This document shows, piece by piece, positions 28,159 through 36,347 of a DNA stretch of 64,000 nucleotides; the stretch's first letter is position 1, and each line of letters begins with the position of its first letter. The notes under the pieces were generated by a model. It ran no database searches. It saw only the letters and a list, made by a program, of their open reading frames with translations, and had not been told where the DNA came from. The position numbers and the translations under genes are program-made. The DNA is from JAGZHZ01 sp963929865 (GTDB taxonomy: Bacteria > Bacillota > Clostridia > Lachnospirales > Lachnospiraceae): the NCBI GenBank assembly GCA_963929865.1, contig CAWVKK010000059.1, forward strand, positions 50,383 to 114,382, in the 5' to 3' direction.

Positions 28159-29337
28159 ATGAAGGAATTAGAGTTAAAATACGGATGCAATCCAAACCAG
28201 AAGCCGTCGAGGATTTATCTCGCGGACGGCGCAGATCTGCCGATTAAGGTTCTGATGGGAAGACCGGGATACATCAACTTTCTGGACGCCTTCAACGGAT
28301 GGCAGCTGGTGCGGGAATTAAAAGAAGCGACAGGACTGCCGGCTGCAACCTCCTTTAAGCATGTCTCTCCCGCCGGCGCTGCGGTCGGTCTGCCGCTCGA
28401 CGAGACGCTGGCAAAGATTTACTGGGTGGACGATATGGGAGAGCTGTCGCCGCTCGCCTGCGCGTACGCGAGAGCGAGAGGAGCCGACAGAATGTCCTCC
28501 TTCGGAGATTTTATCTCGCTGTCCGACGTGTGCGACAGAGACACCGCTATGCTGATCAAGAGAGAGGTGTCTGACGGCGTGATCGCGCCCGGATACACAG
28601 AGGAAGCGCTGGAGATTTTAAGACAGAAGAAAAACGGAAATTACAACGTGATTGAGATCGACCCGTCGTACCGCCCGGCTCCAACAGAACACAAGGAGGT
28701 ATTCGGAATCACGTTTGAGCAGGGCAGAAACGAGCTGCCGATCAACGATGAGCTGCTCTCCAACATTGTGACGGAAAACAAGGATCTGCCGGAATCGGCG
28801 AAGAGAGATCTCCTGATTTCTCTGATCACCCTGAAATATACGCAGTCCAATTCTGTCTGCTTTGCAAAAGGGGGTCAGGCGATCGGAATCGGAGCCGGAC
28901 AGCAGTCCCGCGTCCACTGTACAAGACTGGCCGGACAGAAGGCTGACAACTGGTTCCTCCGCCAGTGCCCGAAGGTTTTGAACCTGCAGTTTGTGGACAA
29001 TATCCGCCGCGCGGACAGAGACAACGCGATCGACGTGTATATCGGGGACGAATACATGGATGTGCTCGCCGACGGCGCATGGCAGAAGATCTTTAAAGTA
29101 AAACCGGAAGTCTTCACAAAAGAAGAAAAGCGCGCGTGGTTAGACCAGATGACAGACGTTGCGCTGGGATCCGACGCGTTCTTCCCGTTCAGCGACAACA
29201 TTGAGCGCGCAAAGAAAAGCGGCGTGAAATATATCGCCGAGCCGGGCGGATCAGTCAGAGACGACGCTGTGATCGAGACGTGCAACAAATACGGCATGGT
29301 GATGAGCTTCACCGGAATCCGCCTGTTCCACCACTGA
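28159..29337 (+). CDS. purH: AICAR transformylase (stand-alone)
   Basis: Transfers a formyl group from 10-formyl-THF to AICAR, making FAICAR for PurO. The 392-residue protein covers only the transformylase half of PurH (MKELELKYGCNPNQKPSRIY; ATSFKHVSPAGAAVG; TNSVCFAK-type motif as QSNSVCFAKGGQAIGIGAGQQSR with the catalytic Lys-His region). It lacks the MGS-like cyclohydrolase domain. The ATG at 28159 is preferred over 28153 because GAGGAGG at 28144-28150 is too close to the latter. It is an operon with purO under the ZTP riboswitch. Confidence 0.9.
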   Translation: MKELELKYGCNPNQKPSRIYLADGADLPIKVLMGRPGYINFLDAFNGWQLVRELKEATGLPAATSFKHVSPAGAAVGLPLDETLAKIYWVDDMGELSPLACAYARARGADRMSSFGDFISLSDVCDRDTAMLIKREVSDGVIAPGYTEEALEILRQKKNGNYNVIEIDPSYRPAPTEHKEVFGITFEQGRNELPINDELLSNIVTENKDLPESAKRDLLISLITLKYTQSNSVCFAKGGQAIGIGAGQQSRVHCTRLAGQKADNWFLRQCPKVLNLQFVDNIRRADRDNAIDVYIGDEYMDVLADGAWQKIFKVKPEVFTKEEKRAWLDQMTDVALGSDAFFPFSDNIERAKKSGVKYIAEPGGSVRDDAVIETCNKYGMVMSFTGIRLFHH

Positions 29338-29402
29338 TCCGGCAAAGCGCCATCCGTGTCCGCGCCTTGGATCAAAAGACCTCAAAGGAAAAAAGAACAA
29401 AA

Positions 29403-29446
29403 AGAGACTGCACCGGGAACCATGCCCGGCACAGTCTCTTCTATTT
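29403..29446 (+). terminator. Terminator of the purine operon
   Basis: AGAGACTG pairs with CAGTCTCT around an inner CCGGG/CCCGG stem, followed by a T-run. Confidence 0.85.
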
Positions 29447-29490
29447 TTAGAAAGGAAATAATAGCTTCAATGGGATAGATCATAACTTTT

Positions 29491-29940
29491 TTAGCCTTCA
29501 ATCGCAATCTGGCTGCGCTGTTCAACTTTTGGGGACTCCTTCTTCGGGACAGACAGTCTTAAAATGCCGTTCTCAAATTTCGCATGGATATCCTCCTGTC
29601 TGAGCTGATCGCCTACATAGAAGCTGCGGCTTAAATTTCCGCTGTAGCGCTCGCGGCGGATATAATTGCCCTTTTTATCCGTTTTCTCTTTTTCCAGTCC
29701 CTTTGCGGTGGAAATTGTCAGATAGCCGTTGTCCAGCTCTACGCGGACCTCGTCCTTCTTAAATCCCGGGAGGTCGACATCCAGCTCATAGCCGTCTTTT
29801 GTCTCGCGGACGTCCGTCTTCATCATATGTTTCGAATGTTTTCCGTACAGCGGATTTTTTCCTCCGAAAAAGCCACTCTCAAATGGGAAATCCATCCAGT
29901 CGTCAAATAAATCTTCTCCAAAAATACTAGGCATCATCAT
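29491..29940 (-). CDS. Hsp20/alpha-crystallin small heat-shock protein (copy 1)
   Basis: ATP-independent holdase chaperone, 149 residues. The alpha-crystallin domain (about 40-140) has YELDVDLPGFKKDEVRVELDNGYLTI, RRERYSGNLSRSFYVGD and the C-terminal strand NGILRLSVPKKE; no classical IxI tail but IAIEG at the end. AAGGAGA nine bases before the ATG. It is closely similar to the two copies at 39773 and 40356 but lies 10 kb away. Its own SigA-type promoter is upstream; no CIRCE element is present here. Confidence 0.92.
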   Translation of the reverse strand: MMMPSIFGEDLFDDWMDFPFESGFFGGKNPLYGKHSKHMMKTDVRETKDGYELDVDLPGFKKDEVRVELDNGYLTISTAKGLEKEKTDKKGNYIRRERYSGNLSRSFYVGDQLRQEDIHAKFENGILRLSVPKKESPKVEQRSQIAIEG

Positions 29941-29982
29941 AAGTCATGTCTCCTTTCTGATAGCAAAGTTGATAGAAATTAG

Positions 29983-30005
29983 CACCTTCGGAGAAACCCG
30001 AAGTG
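29983..30005 (-). repeat. Hairpin in the 5' leader of Hsp20 copy 1
   Basis: CACTTCGG (minus strand) pairs with CCGAAGGTG with one bulge. It sits between the promoter and the start codon, upstream of the ribosome site. It may affect mRNA stability; it does not cover the ribosome site, so it is not a simple RNA thermometer. It superficially recalls CIRCE (TTAGCAC) but the spacing is wrong. Confidence 0.4.
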
Positions 30006-30067
30006 TTGGCGGAACAACGGAAAAAGGAAATTTTTTCTTTTTTTTCCTTTTCTTTTGTTCTATATGT

Positions 30068-30095
30068 AATATAACACATAAAATAAAAATGTCAA
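30068..30095 (-). promoter_or_regulatory. Promoter of Hsp20 copy 1
   Basis: Minus strand TTGACA, 16 bases, then TATATT, giving a leader of about 120 bases. Confidence 0.65.
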
Positions 30096-30206
30096 TAGCA
30101 TATCGAAAAAGTTCACAGAATTTTCACAAATAAAAAGATAAATCACAGATATTATCAGAAAAGAAAGAGTTCTCCCGGGTGTGACGCCAGAGAAGAGGAG
30201 AAACTA

Positions 30207-30255
30207 TTTCTGAGGGCAAGAGGGACTTGCTCTCAGAAAAAAAATCGATTATAGT
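30207..30255 (+). promoter_or_regulatory. Promoter of the small membrane protein with overlapping inverted repeat
   Basis: TTGCTC (30227-30232), 17 bases, then TATAGT (30250-30255). The -35 lies inside a 14-bp inverted repeat with one G-T pair (30207-30220 with 30226-30239). This could be a repressor operator, or a hairpin serving the minus strand. Confidence 0.45.
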
Positions 30256-30316
30256 AGAAAATAGAGCGAAAGGGACAGATCCCGAAAAGACGAAAGAGGA
30301 GGAGGGAGAGGAACGG

Positions 30317-30787
30317 ATGGAAGCATTTAAACGGGAGCTGAAAAAAAGAATCGCCTATATCAGATGGTTTATCATCGCGCTTGCTCTGATCGGAGCGTAC
30401 GACTACTTTATGATCCGCAATACAGGGGAAAAGACGATAGCGCAGAAGGTCGCGATCGGGTTTCAGATCGCCATCCTGGTGGCAATCGGAATTCTCGCCT
30501 GCATTTATCTGATCAAGCTGACAAGCACGCTCTGGGACGAGGAGAAGGTGCGGCTGCTGTACGCGCAGGAGCATGACGACACGATGAAACGGTTCCAGGA
30601 GAAGGCGGGAATGCCGATGATTCTGATCAGCTCGATGGCGATGGTGCTGATCGGGGCGGTTGCGGCATACTTCAGCATTGCGGTGTTTTACACGCTGATA
30701 GCGGCGGCTGCTGCACAGATGGCGGCTGTGACGGCTATGTTCTTTTATTATACGAGGAAAAAAGAAAAAAGCCAGAAGACAGAATAG
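30317..30787 (+). CDS. Small four-helix membrane protein, function unknown
   Basis: 156 residues with four predicted TM helices (about 13-33, 52-75, 105-125, 127-148) and charged loops (WDEEKVRLLYAQEHDDTMKRFQEKAG between helices 2 and 3). No family was recognised. The frame is open from 30227, but a GGAGGGAGAGG site places the start at the ATG at 30317. It is a single gene closed by a strong hairpin; its neighbours (Hsp20 and GH3, both on the other strand) do not indicate function. Confidence 0.65.
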   Translation: MEAFKRELKKRIAYIRWFIIALALIGAYDYFMIRNTGEKTIAQKVAIGFQIAILVAIGILACIYLIKLTSTLWDEEKVRLLYAQEHDDTMKRFQEKAGMPMILISSMAMVLIGAVAAYFSIAVFYTLIAAAAAQMAAVTAMFFYYTRKKEKSQKTE

Positions 30788-30836
30788 AGCGCAGGCAGGT
30801 GATTTTTCATGCGCGCTCGGAAAAGATGACAGACAA

Positions 30837-30880
30837 GTATCCCGGGAAACCGTTTTCGATTTCCCGGGATACACTGTTTT
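30837..30880. terminator. Bidirectional terminator between the membrane protein and GH3 genes
   Basis: A 13-bp perfect stem (GTATCCCGGGAAA with TTTCCCGGGATAC) lies between convergent genes, with CTGTTTT on the plus side. Confidence 0.75.
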
Positions 30881-30908
30881 ATGAGTATTCAGATTGAGAA
30901 GCTTTTAT

Positions 30909-33900
30909 TTATTTTACGATAAACTGGAAGTATGCGTAGCTCCATACAGGAGATCCTGCAAACTCTTCGTCTACCATGAAATATACGTCATATGTTCCTT
31001 CGCTGCCTTCAGCAGGTGTTCCGGAAACGACTGCCGCTCCGTCTTCGTTAAAGCTGATCTCCAGACCTTCCGGAAGGGAAGCGCCTAAGTCAGATACTTC
31101 AAATTTGGTCAGCAGATTTGAGAAGCCTTCAGAGATTGTGAAATCCTGTGAGAATTCTTCGCCTGCTGTCAGTTCAAATACGGTTCCTACAGCCGGAGTT
31201 ACAACGAGAGCGCCTTCTACATACAGCTCGAAGGATGCGCTTTGCTGATTGTCTCCGTCAGCAGCAGTGATGGTAAAGGTGTAGATGCCTGAGCTTTCAG
31301 CTGCCGGCTGTCCCCAGAGCTTTCCATCCTCGTCCAGGATCATACCGGTAGGAAGCTCGCCTTCTGTAACTTCATAGACTGCGTTTTCTCCGGCATCCGG
31401 AACTGCCACATAAGTTTCAGCATAGTTGTAAGTAGCTTTTGCAGCCGGAAGATCAGCTGTTCTCTCAACTGCCTCTGCGTCAGCGGTAGAAGCTTCCTCA
31501 GCGTCAGCTGTCTGCTGTGCGGTTCCTTCCGGATCTACGGTCAGGGTCAGAGCCTTTGTAGCTGTGTTGCCCTTGTCGTCTGTTACTTTGAATACTAATT
31601 CATATTCTCCTGCTGTGCCTGCAGCCGGTACGCCGCTTAACGTTCCGTTCGGGGCAAGTGTGATGCCTTCCGGAAGTTCTGCAGAGCTCTCATCTAAGGA
31701 GAACGTATAAGTCAGTGTGTCGAAGTTGCTGTTTGCCCAGAGAGGATTTACCTTCACTAAGCTGTATTCCTGTCCTTCACATGCGTTTACAAGCGTGGTT
31801 GTCACGATTGCAAGGTCGCCGATTTCATTGTGGTAAGAAGGATCGCTTGCCAGTGAGCTGTGCAGAGCACGGTTCAGCACGTTGTAAGCGTTGCGGAGCA
31901 TAACCTCGCGGTCGATCAGTCCGTCTTCCCAGCACTGTACGAGTTCTTCGTAGATGCTGTAGCGTGTATGAGTACCGCTCATGATCATATCGTTTCCTGC
32001 CAGCATCTCATAGCCGGAGATCGCGATATCATCGAAATCGCCCCAGTCAGTTACAACAAAGCCTTCGAATCCCCACTCGCCGCGGAGGATGTTTGTCAGA
32101 AGCTCAGGGCTTCCTGCGCAGGCCTGGCTGTTTACACTGTTGAATGCGGACATTACATTGTAAACATCGCCTGTCTTTACTGCGATCTCGAAAGGTTTCA
32201 GATAAATCTCACGCAGTACACGCTCCGGTGCGATGACGTTGATGGCAGCTTTTGATGTTCCTTCTGCTTCACTTGCCAGTGTGTACAGACCGCGGCGGAA
32301 CCATTCCTGATCGTTTGCCACGAAATGCTTCAGACATACGGATACGCCAGACTGAGCAACGCCAGAAGCGAGGGCAGCAGCGCCTTTTCCGGAGAGAACC
32401 GGATCCTCTGACCAGTATTCCTGATTTCGTCCTACGAGAGGATTTCTGTGAAGGTTGATGGAAGGAGCCAGCCAGTTGTCTACGTTGTTCATAATCATTT
32501 CTTCACCCTGGTAAACACCCATCTGGTACAGTCCTTCAAGGTTCCAGGTACAGCCCTGTGCAGCAGGACGGATCCATCCGGTATTGCATCTTACGCCGTC
32601 GATTGTAAGAGCGGTACCGCTTCCGCCGTCAGCGTATCCCTGGGATGTGATGCCCAGACGCAGAATCGCGCGGGATGTTCCAGCGCCAGGGTTTGATTTG
32701 GATGCAACTTTTCCAAGACCGATGTTCGGCTCGTCAGAAGCGTACAGGTCGATCTCCGGATCACGGTTTCCTTCCTCGTCGAGGTAGGTAGCTCCGATAC
32801 CGCCGCTTAAGAAGATAGCGAGTTCTTCGTCAGTCAGCTGCGTTACAAACTGCTCCAGAGAGATTTCACCCTGAACAACAGCCTGGAACGTATAAAGAGG
32901 AGAATCCTCCGGAAGCGCTTCAAAGCTGTACGTCGGGTTTTCCGGCGCTTCGAGCTTCTGATCTACATAGGAAGCGTCGATTTCCACAACCTTTGCGGAA
33001 GCGATTTCTTCTGCTTCGCCTTCATAGGTGATCGGGTCTGCGTCTTCATATTTCAGACGGCGGCTCTCATACAGTTCTTCGTTTACTTCCTGCATGGAAA
33101 GCTGATTGCTTAACTGTTCTACGATGATTTCTTCCGCAACAGAGATTTTTCCTGCCACATGCGTGTTGCGGGAAGAATTTCCGACACGGATGATGTATTC
33201 GCCTGGCTCCAGAACATAAGCGGCGAGGTCTTCGTCATAGGAAGCGATCTCATAGAAGGAGATGTCGACGTCTAATCTCTGCTCTTCTCCGCCTGTCAGC
33301 TCGTCTGTCTTTGCGTAAGCGACAAGGTTCTGATAAGCCTGCTCCAGATCGCCCTGCGGTTTGGAAACGTAAATTTCCATAACTTCTTTTCCGGCAACAA
33401 CGTCTGGATCGGATTCGTTCTTAATTGTAGCGCTGACTGTGAAATTCTTTTCCTCCTGATTTGCCACTACATCGAGATCTGTAAAGGTGAAATCAGAGTA
33501 GGATAAACCAAATCCGAACGGATAAGCTACTTCCTTGTTGAAGGTATCGAAATAGCGGTATCCCATGTAGATGTATTCTTCGTAAGCGCTGATCGGATCG
33601 TTTTCTGAGAACTTGCGGGAGCCGTATTTGGACTCGTTGCCTTCCCAGTCATATCCTTTGTCTGCATAAGAGGTATATCCAAAGTTTTCAGCGGTCGGAT
33701 GATCCTCATAGTGGTAGGTCAGCGTATCGTTCAGTTTTGCGGAAGGATTGGCATTTCCGAACAAGATATCTGCCATGGCAAGTCCGTGGAACTGACCTGC
33801 GCCGTATTCTACCAGGAAAGCGTCGATGTCATATGCCTCGAACTGAGCCATATCGATCGGAGCCGTTCCGGTGTAGATCAAAATGATGTTTTCAAATTTG

Positions 33901-34613
33901 TCGTTTACCTGTTCCAGCATGATGCGCTCGGAAGCGTTCAGATACCAGTCGCCTGGCTGCGGTTCCGGGTTACGGTCCATCTCCTCCACACCTGTGGAGC
34001 GGGACAGATAGACGATAGCGGTGTCGGCGTATTCGCTTGCCTCAGCCACGATGCCGTCGTCGGTGATCTCGCCGTTGTCAAGCTTGATTTCCGGTGTCTG
34101 TACAGCCGAAGTACGGTTCCATCCGCTTCCTGAGGAAGCGTTCTCGCCCCACTCATCCGGATATTCGTTTTCCTGATCCCATCCGTGATTGATTACGGTA
34201 GTCGTACTTACGCCCCACGCTGTCTCTACTTCTTCCTCGGAAAAGCTGCCTGCGATGTACTCTGCCAGCGGCTTATAGTAGTCTGCCCCTAGAGCGTTTA
34301 AGCCGTCCATCAGATTAGAAGTGTAAGCGCCGGTAGCGCCGCCGCTTCCTCCGCCTGTAGGCGGCTGAATCTGACCGGTACCGAATACCGCGATTTTATC
34401 CTCCTCCAGACTGAGCGGAAGAAGATCATTTTCGTTCTTCAGAAGCAGGATTGCTTCCTCCTCGAGCTGTCTTGCCAGTTCCTGATGCTCTACCTGCCAG
34501 TCATAGGTCGGCTGCGGTTCCACAGCTGCCATAACCGTAGAAGGCAGAATCATAGCAGTAGACATGACAGCGCACAGAGATCTTTTACAGAGCTTTGCGT
34601 TCTTCTTTTTCAT
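30909..34613 (-). CDS. Large secreted GH3 enzyme with reversed domain order and C-terminal Ig-like repeats
   Basis: 1234-residue extracellular glycosidase. The signal peptide ends near STVMA-AV (about 29). Order: GH3 C-domain (LEEEAILLLKNENDLLPL; acid/base candidate Glu210 in VEEMDRN), Fn3-like domain (VSATIKNESDPDVVAGKEVMEIYVS), a linker, the catalytic barrel with GRNQEYWSEDP, KHFVANDQEWF and nucleophile Asp856 in VVTDWGD, then three putative Ig (He_PIG) repeats from about residue 985, each with an LP-G-x-L-x-G-x-P signature (LPEGITLAPNGTLSGVP; LPTGMILDEDGKLWGQP; LPEGLEISFNEDGAAVVSGTP). The repeats may bind glycan or serve as spacers. GGAGGA seven bases before 34613 is preferred to the ATG at 34643. 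Divergent from the sensing operon at 34844. Confidence 0.9.
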   Translation of the reverse strand: MKKKNAKLCKRSLCAVMSTAMILPSTVMAAVEPQPTYDWQVEHQELARQLEEEAILLLKNENDLLPLSLEEDKIAVFGTGQIQPPTGGGSGGATGAYTSNLMDGLNALGADYYKPLAEYIAGSFSEEEVETAWGVSTTTVINHGWDQENEYPDEWGENASSGSGWNRTSAVQTPEIKLDNGEITDDGIVAEASEYADTAIVYLSRSTGVEEMDRNPEPQPGDWYLNASERIMLEQVNDKFENIILIYTGTAPIDMAQFEAYDIDAFLVEYGAGQFHGLAMADILFGNANPSAKLNDTLTYHYEDHPTAENFGYTSYADKGYDWEGNESKYGSRKFSENDPISAYEEYIYMGYRYFDTFNKEVAYPFGFGLSYSDFTFTDLDVVANQEEKNFTVSATIKNESDPDVVAGKEVMEIYVSKPQGDLEQAYQNLVAYAKTDELTGGEEQRLDVDISFYEIASYDEDLAAYVLEPGEYIIRVGNSSRNTHVAGKISVAEEIIVEQLSNQLSMQEVNEELYESRRLKYEDADPITYEGEAEEIASAKVVEIDASYVDQKLEAPENPTYSFEALPEDSPLYTFQAVVQGEISLEQFVTQLTDEELAIFLSGGIGATYLDEEGNRDPEIDLYASDEPNIGLGKVASKSNPGAGTSRAILRLGITSQGYADGGSGTALTIDGVRCNTGWIRPAAQGCTWNLEGLYQMGVYQGEEMIMNNVDNWLAPSINLHRNPLVGRNQEYWSEDPVLSGKGAAALASGVAQSGVSVCLKHFVANDQEWFRRGLYTLASEAEGTSKAAINVIAPERVLREIYLKPFEIAVKTGDVYNVMSAFNSVNSQACAGSPELLTNILRGEWGFEGFVVTDWGDFDDIAISGYEMLAGNDMIMSGTHTRYSIYEELVQCWEDGLIDREVMLRNAYNVLNRALHSSLASDPSYHNEIGDLAIVTTTLVNACEGQEYSLVKVNPLWANSNFDTLTYTFSLDESSAELPEGITLAPNGTLSGVPAAGTAGEYELVFKVTDDKGNTATKALTLTVDPEGTAQQTADAEEASTADAEAVERTADLPAAKATYNYAETYVAVPDAGENAVYEVTEGELPTGMILDEDGKLWGQPAAESSGIYTFTITAADGDNQQSASFELYVEGALVVTPAVGTVFELTAGEEFSQDFTISEGFSNLLTKFEVSDLGASLPEGLEISFNEDGAAVVSGTPAEGSEGTYDVYFMVDEEFAGSPVWSYAYFQFIVK

Positions 34614-34683
34614 TTGTTCTCCTCCTTTATTTTGTTTTTTCATGAGAAAATCTTATCATGAAAAAAAAGCGCACGATATAAGA

Positions 34684-34715
34684 ATCCCGACTTCCCGATG
34701 ATACAATTCCGACTT
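34684..34715. promoter_or_regulatory. Direct repeats in the divergent promoter region of GH3 and the sensing operon
   Basis: ATCCCGACTT (34684-34693) and ATTCCGACTT (34706-34715) are direct repeats 22 bases apart. They lie between the GH3 start and the binding-protein/kinase/regulator operon, next to a minus-strand TTATAT at 34676-34681 and upstream of a plus-strand TATAAT at 34753-34758. The layout fits binding by the AraC-type regulator encoded at 38065. Confidence 0.5.
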
Positions 34716-34843
34716 TTTGGGGAAACTTTATCCATTTGCGGCGGTTTTATAGTATAATTTTAGACAGTAAAAACCGGAACATACAGCCGCGGCGGGCACA
34801 GGCGCAGCGGCGCAGAGGAAAAAAGAACGCGGGGGAGAGATCG

Positions 34844-36304
34844 ATGAAAAAGTGGAAGATAATTGTTTGTTTTTGCATCGCGGCTTTGACGCTGGCGGGA
34901 TGTCAGGCAGAACAGCAGACAGATCTGAATACGGAAGAGCTGCCGACGATTGAAATTTTTACTTATAAAAATACGGATATCGAGATACCGGACAGCCAGA
35001 TGGTGGTCGACCGGATCAATGAGTATATCGCGCCCCTGATCCAGGCGCAGATCCATGTGACGTTTATCCCGCAGAGTTCGTACAGAAGCCGCCTCAACCA
35101 GGTACTCGATTCCAGAGAGCAGCTCGATCTGTTTCTTCTTTCAAGCGGGATGAAGGAACTGTATGAGGACGGAAGAGTGGCGGTGCTCAACGAGCTGATC
35201 CGGCAGTATGCGCCAGAGATTGTGACGACAGTGGGGGAGGAGTACATGCAGGGCGCATACGATGTAAAGACCGGGGAATACTACGCGGTTCCTACCTGCA
35301 GAGACTACAGCCTGCGCCCGGGTCTGGAATACCGCAGCGATATCGCAGAGAAATACGGGCTTGACATGGAAAATGTCCGCACGGTCTCGGACTTGAGCGA
35401 GGTGTTCGCCAGCCTAAAGGAGCAGGCGCCGATGATTTACCCGATGGCTCCGAACGGAATTTATAAAAACTGGGATAACCTGGGAGACGGTCTGGGAGTT
35501 CTGATGTACGACAGGATGGACACGACCGTCGTAAACTTGTATGAGACAGAAGAGTACAGGGAGTATCTCTCTTTGATCCGCGACTGGAATCAGAAGGGGT
35601 ATCTGTACGACACGTCAAGAAACAGCGGGTCAAACGCCTACTATCTGAGTTCCGGATTCGTCTTTTCGTGCTTTGCGAACGGAAAACCGGGATTTGTCGT
35701 CCAAGAGATCCGAAATTTAAACTGCCCGATCGGCTTCCTCCCCCTGGAGGAGGACTCGATCTCGACAGACCGCATCGCCGGATGGATGTGGGGGATTCCG
35801 CAGGACTCGCAGTACAAAGAGGAGGCCATGCAGTTTTTGAATCTGCTCTATCACGACAAGACCGTGGTCGATCTGTGGACATACGGGATCGAGGGAATCC
35901 ACTATGATATTTTAGACGAGGAACAGGATATCATCGGATTTCCCGAAGGCGTCGACGCCTCCAGCAGCGGCTTTCCTATCTTTTTGGAATACACGAGCGG
36001 GAATCAGTATCTGGCCCATATCTGGGAGGAGAACCCGCCTACGATCTGGGAGGAGATGAAAAGCTTTAACGATAATGCAGTGCGCTCAAAGGCGTTTGGA
36101 TTCCAGTACGACGACAGCGAAGTTCGCTCCGAGGTGATCGCGTGCAGCACTGTGGTTCAAAAATATGAAGAAGGCTTTCTGCACGGCATTTATGACATCG
36201 ATGCGATGCTGCCGGTATTGATCGGGGAGCTGAGAGAAGCTGGGATTGAACGGATTATCGAAGAGAAGCAGCGGCAGCTGGACGAATGGCTGGAGGCAAA
36301 ATAA
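34844..36304 (+). CDS. Solute-binding lipoprotein (DUF3502-like)
   Basis: 486-residue lipoprotein. Lipobox LAGC with lipidated Cys20 (IIVCFCIAALTLAGC). It resembles carbohydrate ABC binding proteins of the family with a C-terminal DUF3502-type domain (AHIWEENPPTIWEEMKSFNDNAV). The frame is open from 34736, but GGGGGAGA places the start at the ATG at 34844. No permease genes adjoin; a YesM-type kinase gene follows by 43 bases. A sensory role with that kinase is inferred. A beta-glucan product is a reasonable ligand guess because a GH3 gene is divergent. Confidence 0.85.
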   Translation: MKKWKIIVCFCIAALTLAGCQAEQQTDLNTEELPTIEIFTYKNTDIEIPDSQMVVDRINEYIAPLIQAQIHVTFIPQSSYRSRLNQVLDSREQLDLFLLSSGMKELYEDGRVAVLNELIRQYAPEIVTTVGEEYMQGAYDVKTGEYYAVPTCRDYSLRPGLEYRSDIAEKYGLDMENVRTVSDLSEVFASLKEQAPMIYPMAPNGIYKNWDNLGDGLGVLMYDRMDTTVVNLYETEEYREYLSLIRDWNQKGYLYDTSRNSGSNAYYLSSGFVFSCFANGKPGFVVQEIRNLNCPIGFLPLEEDSISTDRIAGWMWGIPQDSQYKEEAMQFLNLLYHDKTVVDLWTYGIEGIHYDILDEEQDIIGFPEGVDASSSGFPIFLEYTSGNQYLAHIWEENPPTIWEEMKSFNDNAVRSKAFGFQYDDSEVRSEVIACSTVVQKYEEGFLHGIYDIDAMLPVLIGELREAGIERIIEEKQRQLDEWLEAK

Positions 36305-36347
36305 AGCCAGAGAAAATCTGGCAGGCATACGAAAGAGAGGGAACGCT

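Noticed and set aside
29976..30010. CIRCE-like TTAGCAC sequence upstream of Hsp20 copy 1
   Set aside because: The second half-site is not GAGTGCTAA and the spacing is not 9 bases; the symmetry is a CTTCGG/CCGAAG hairpin in the leader.
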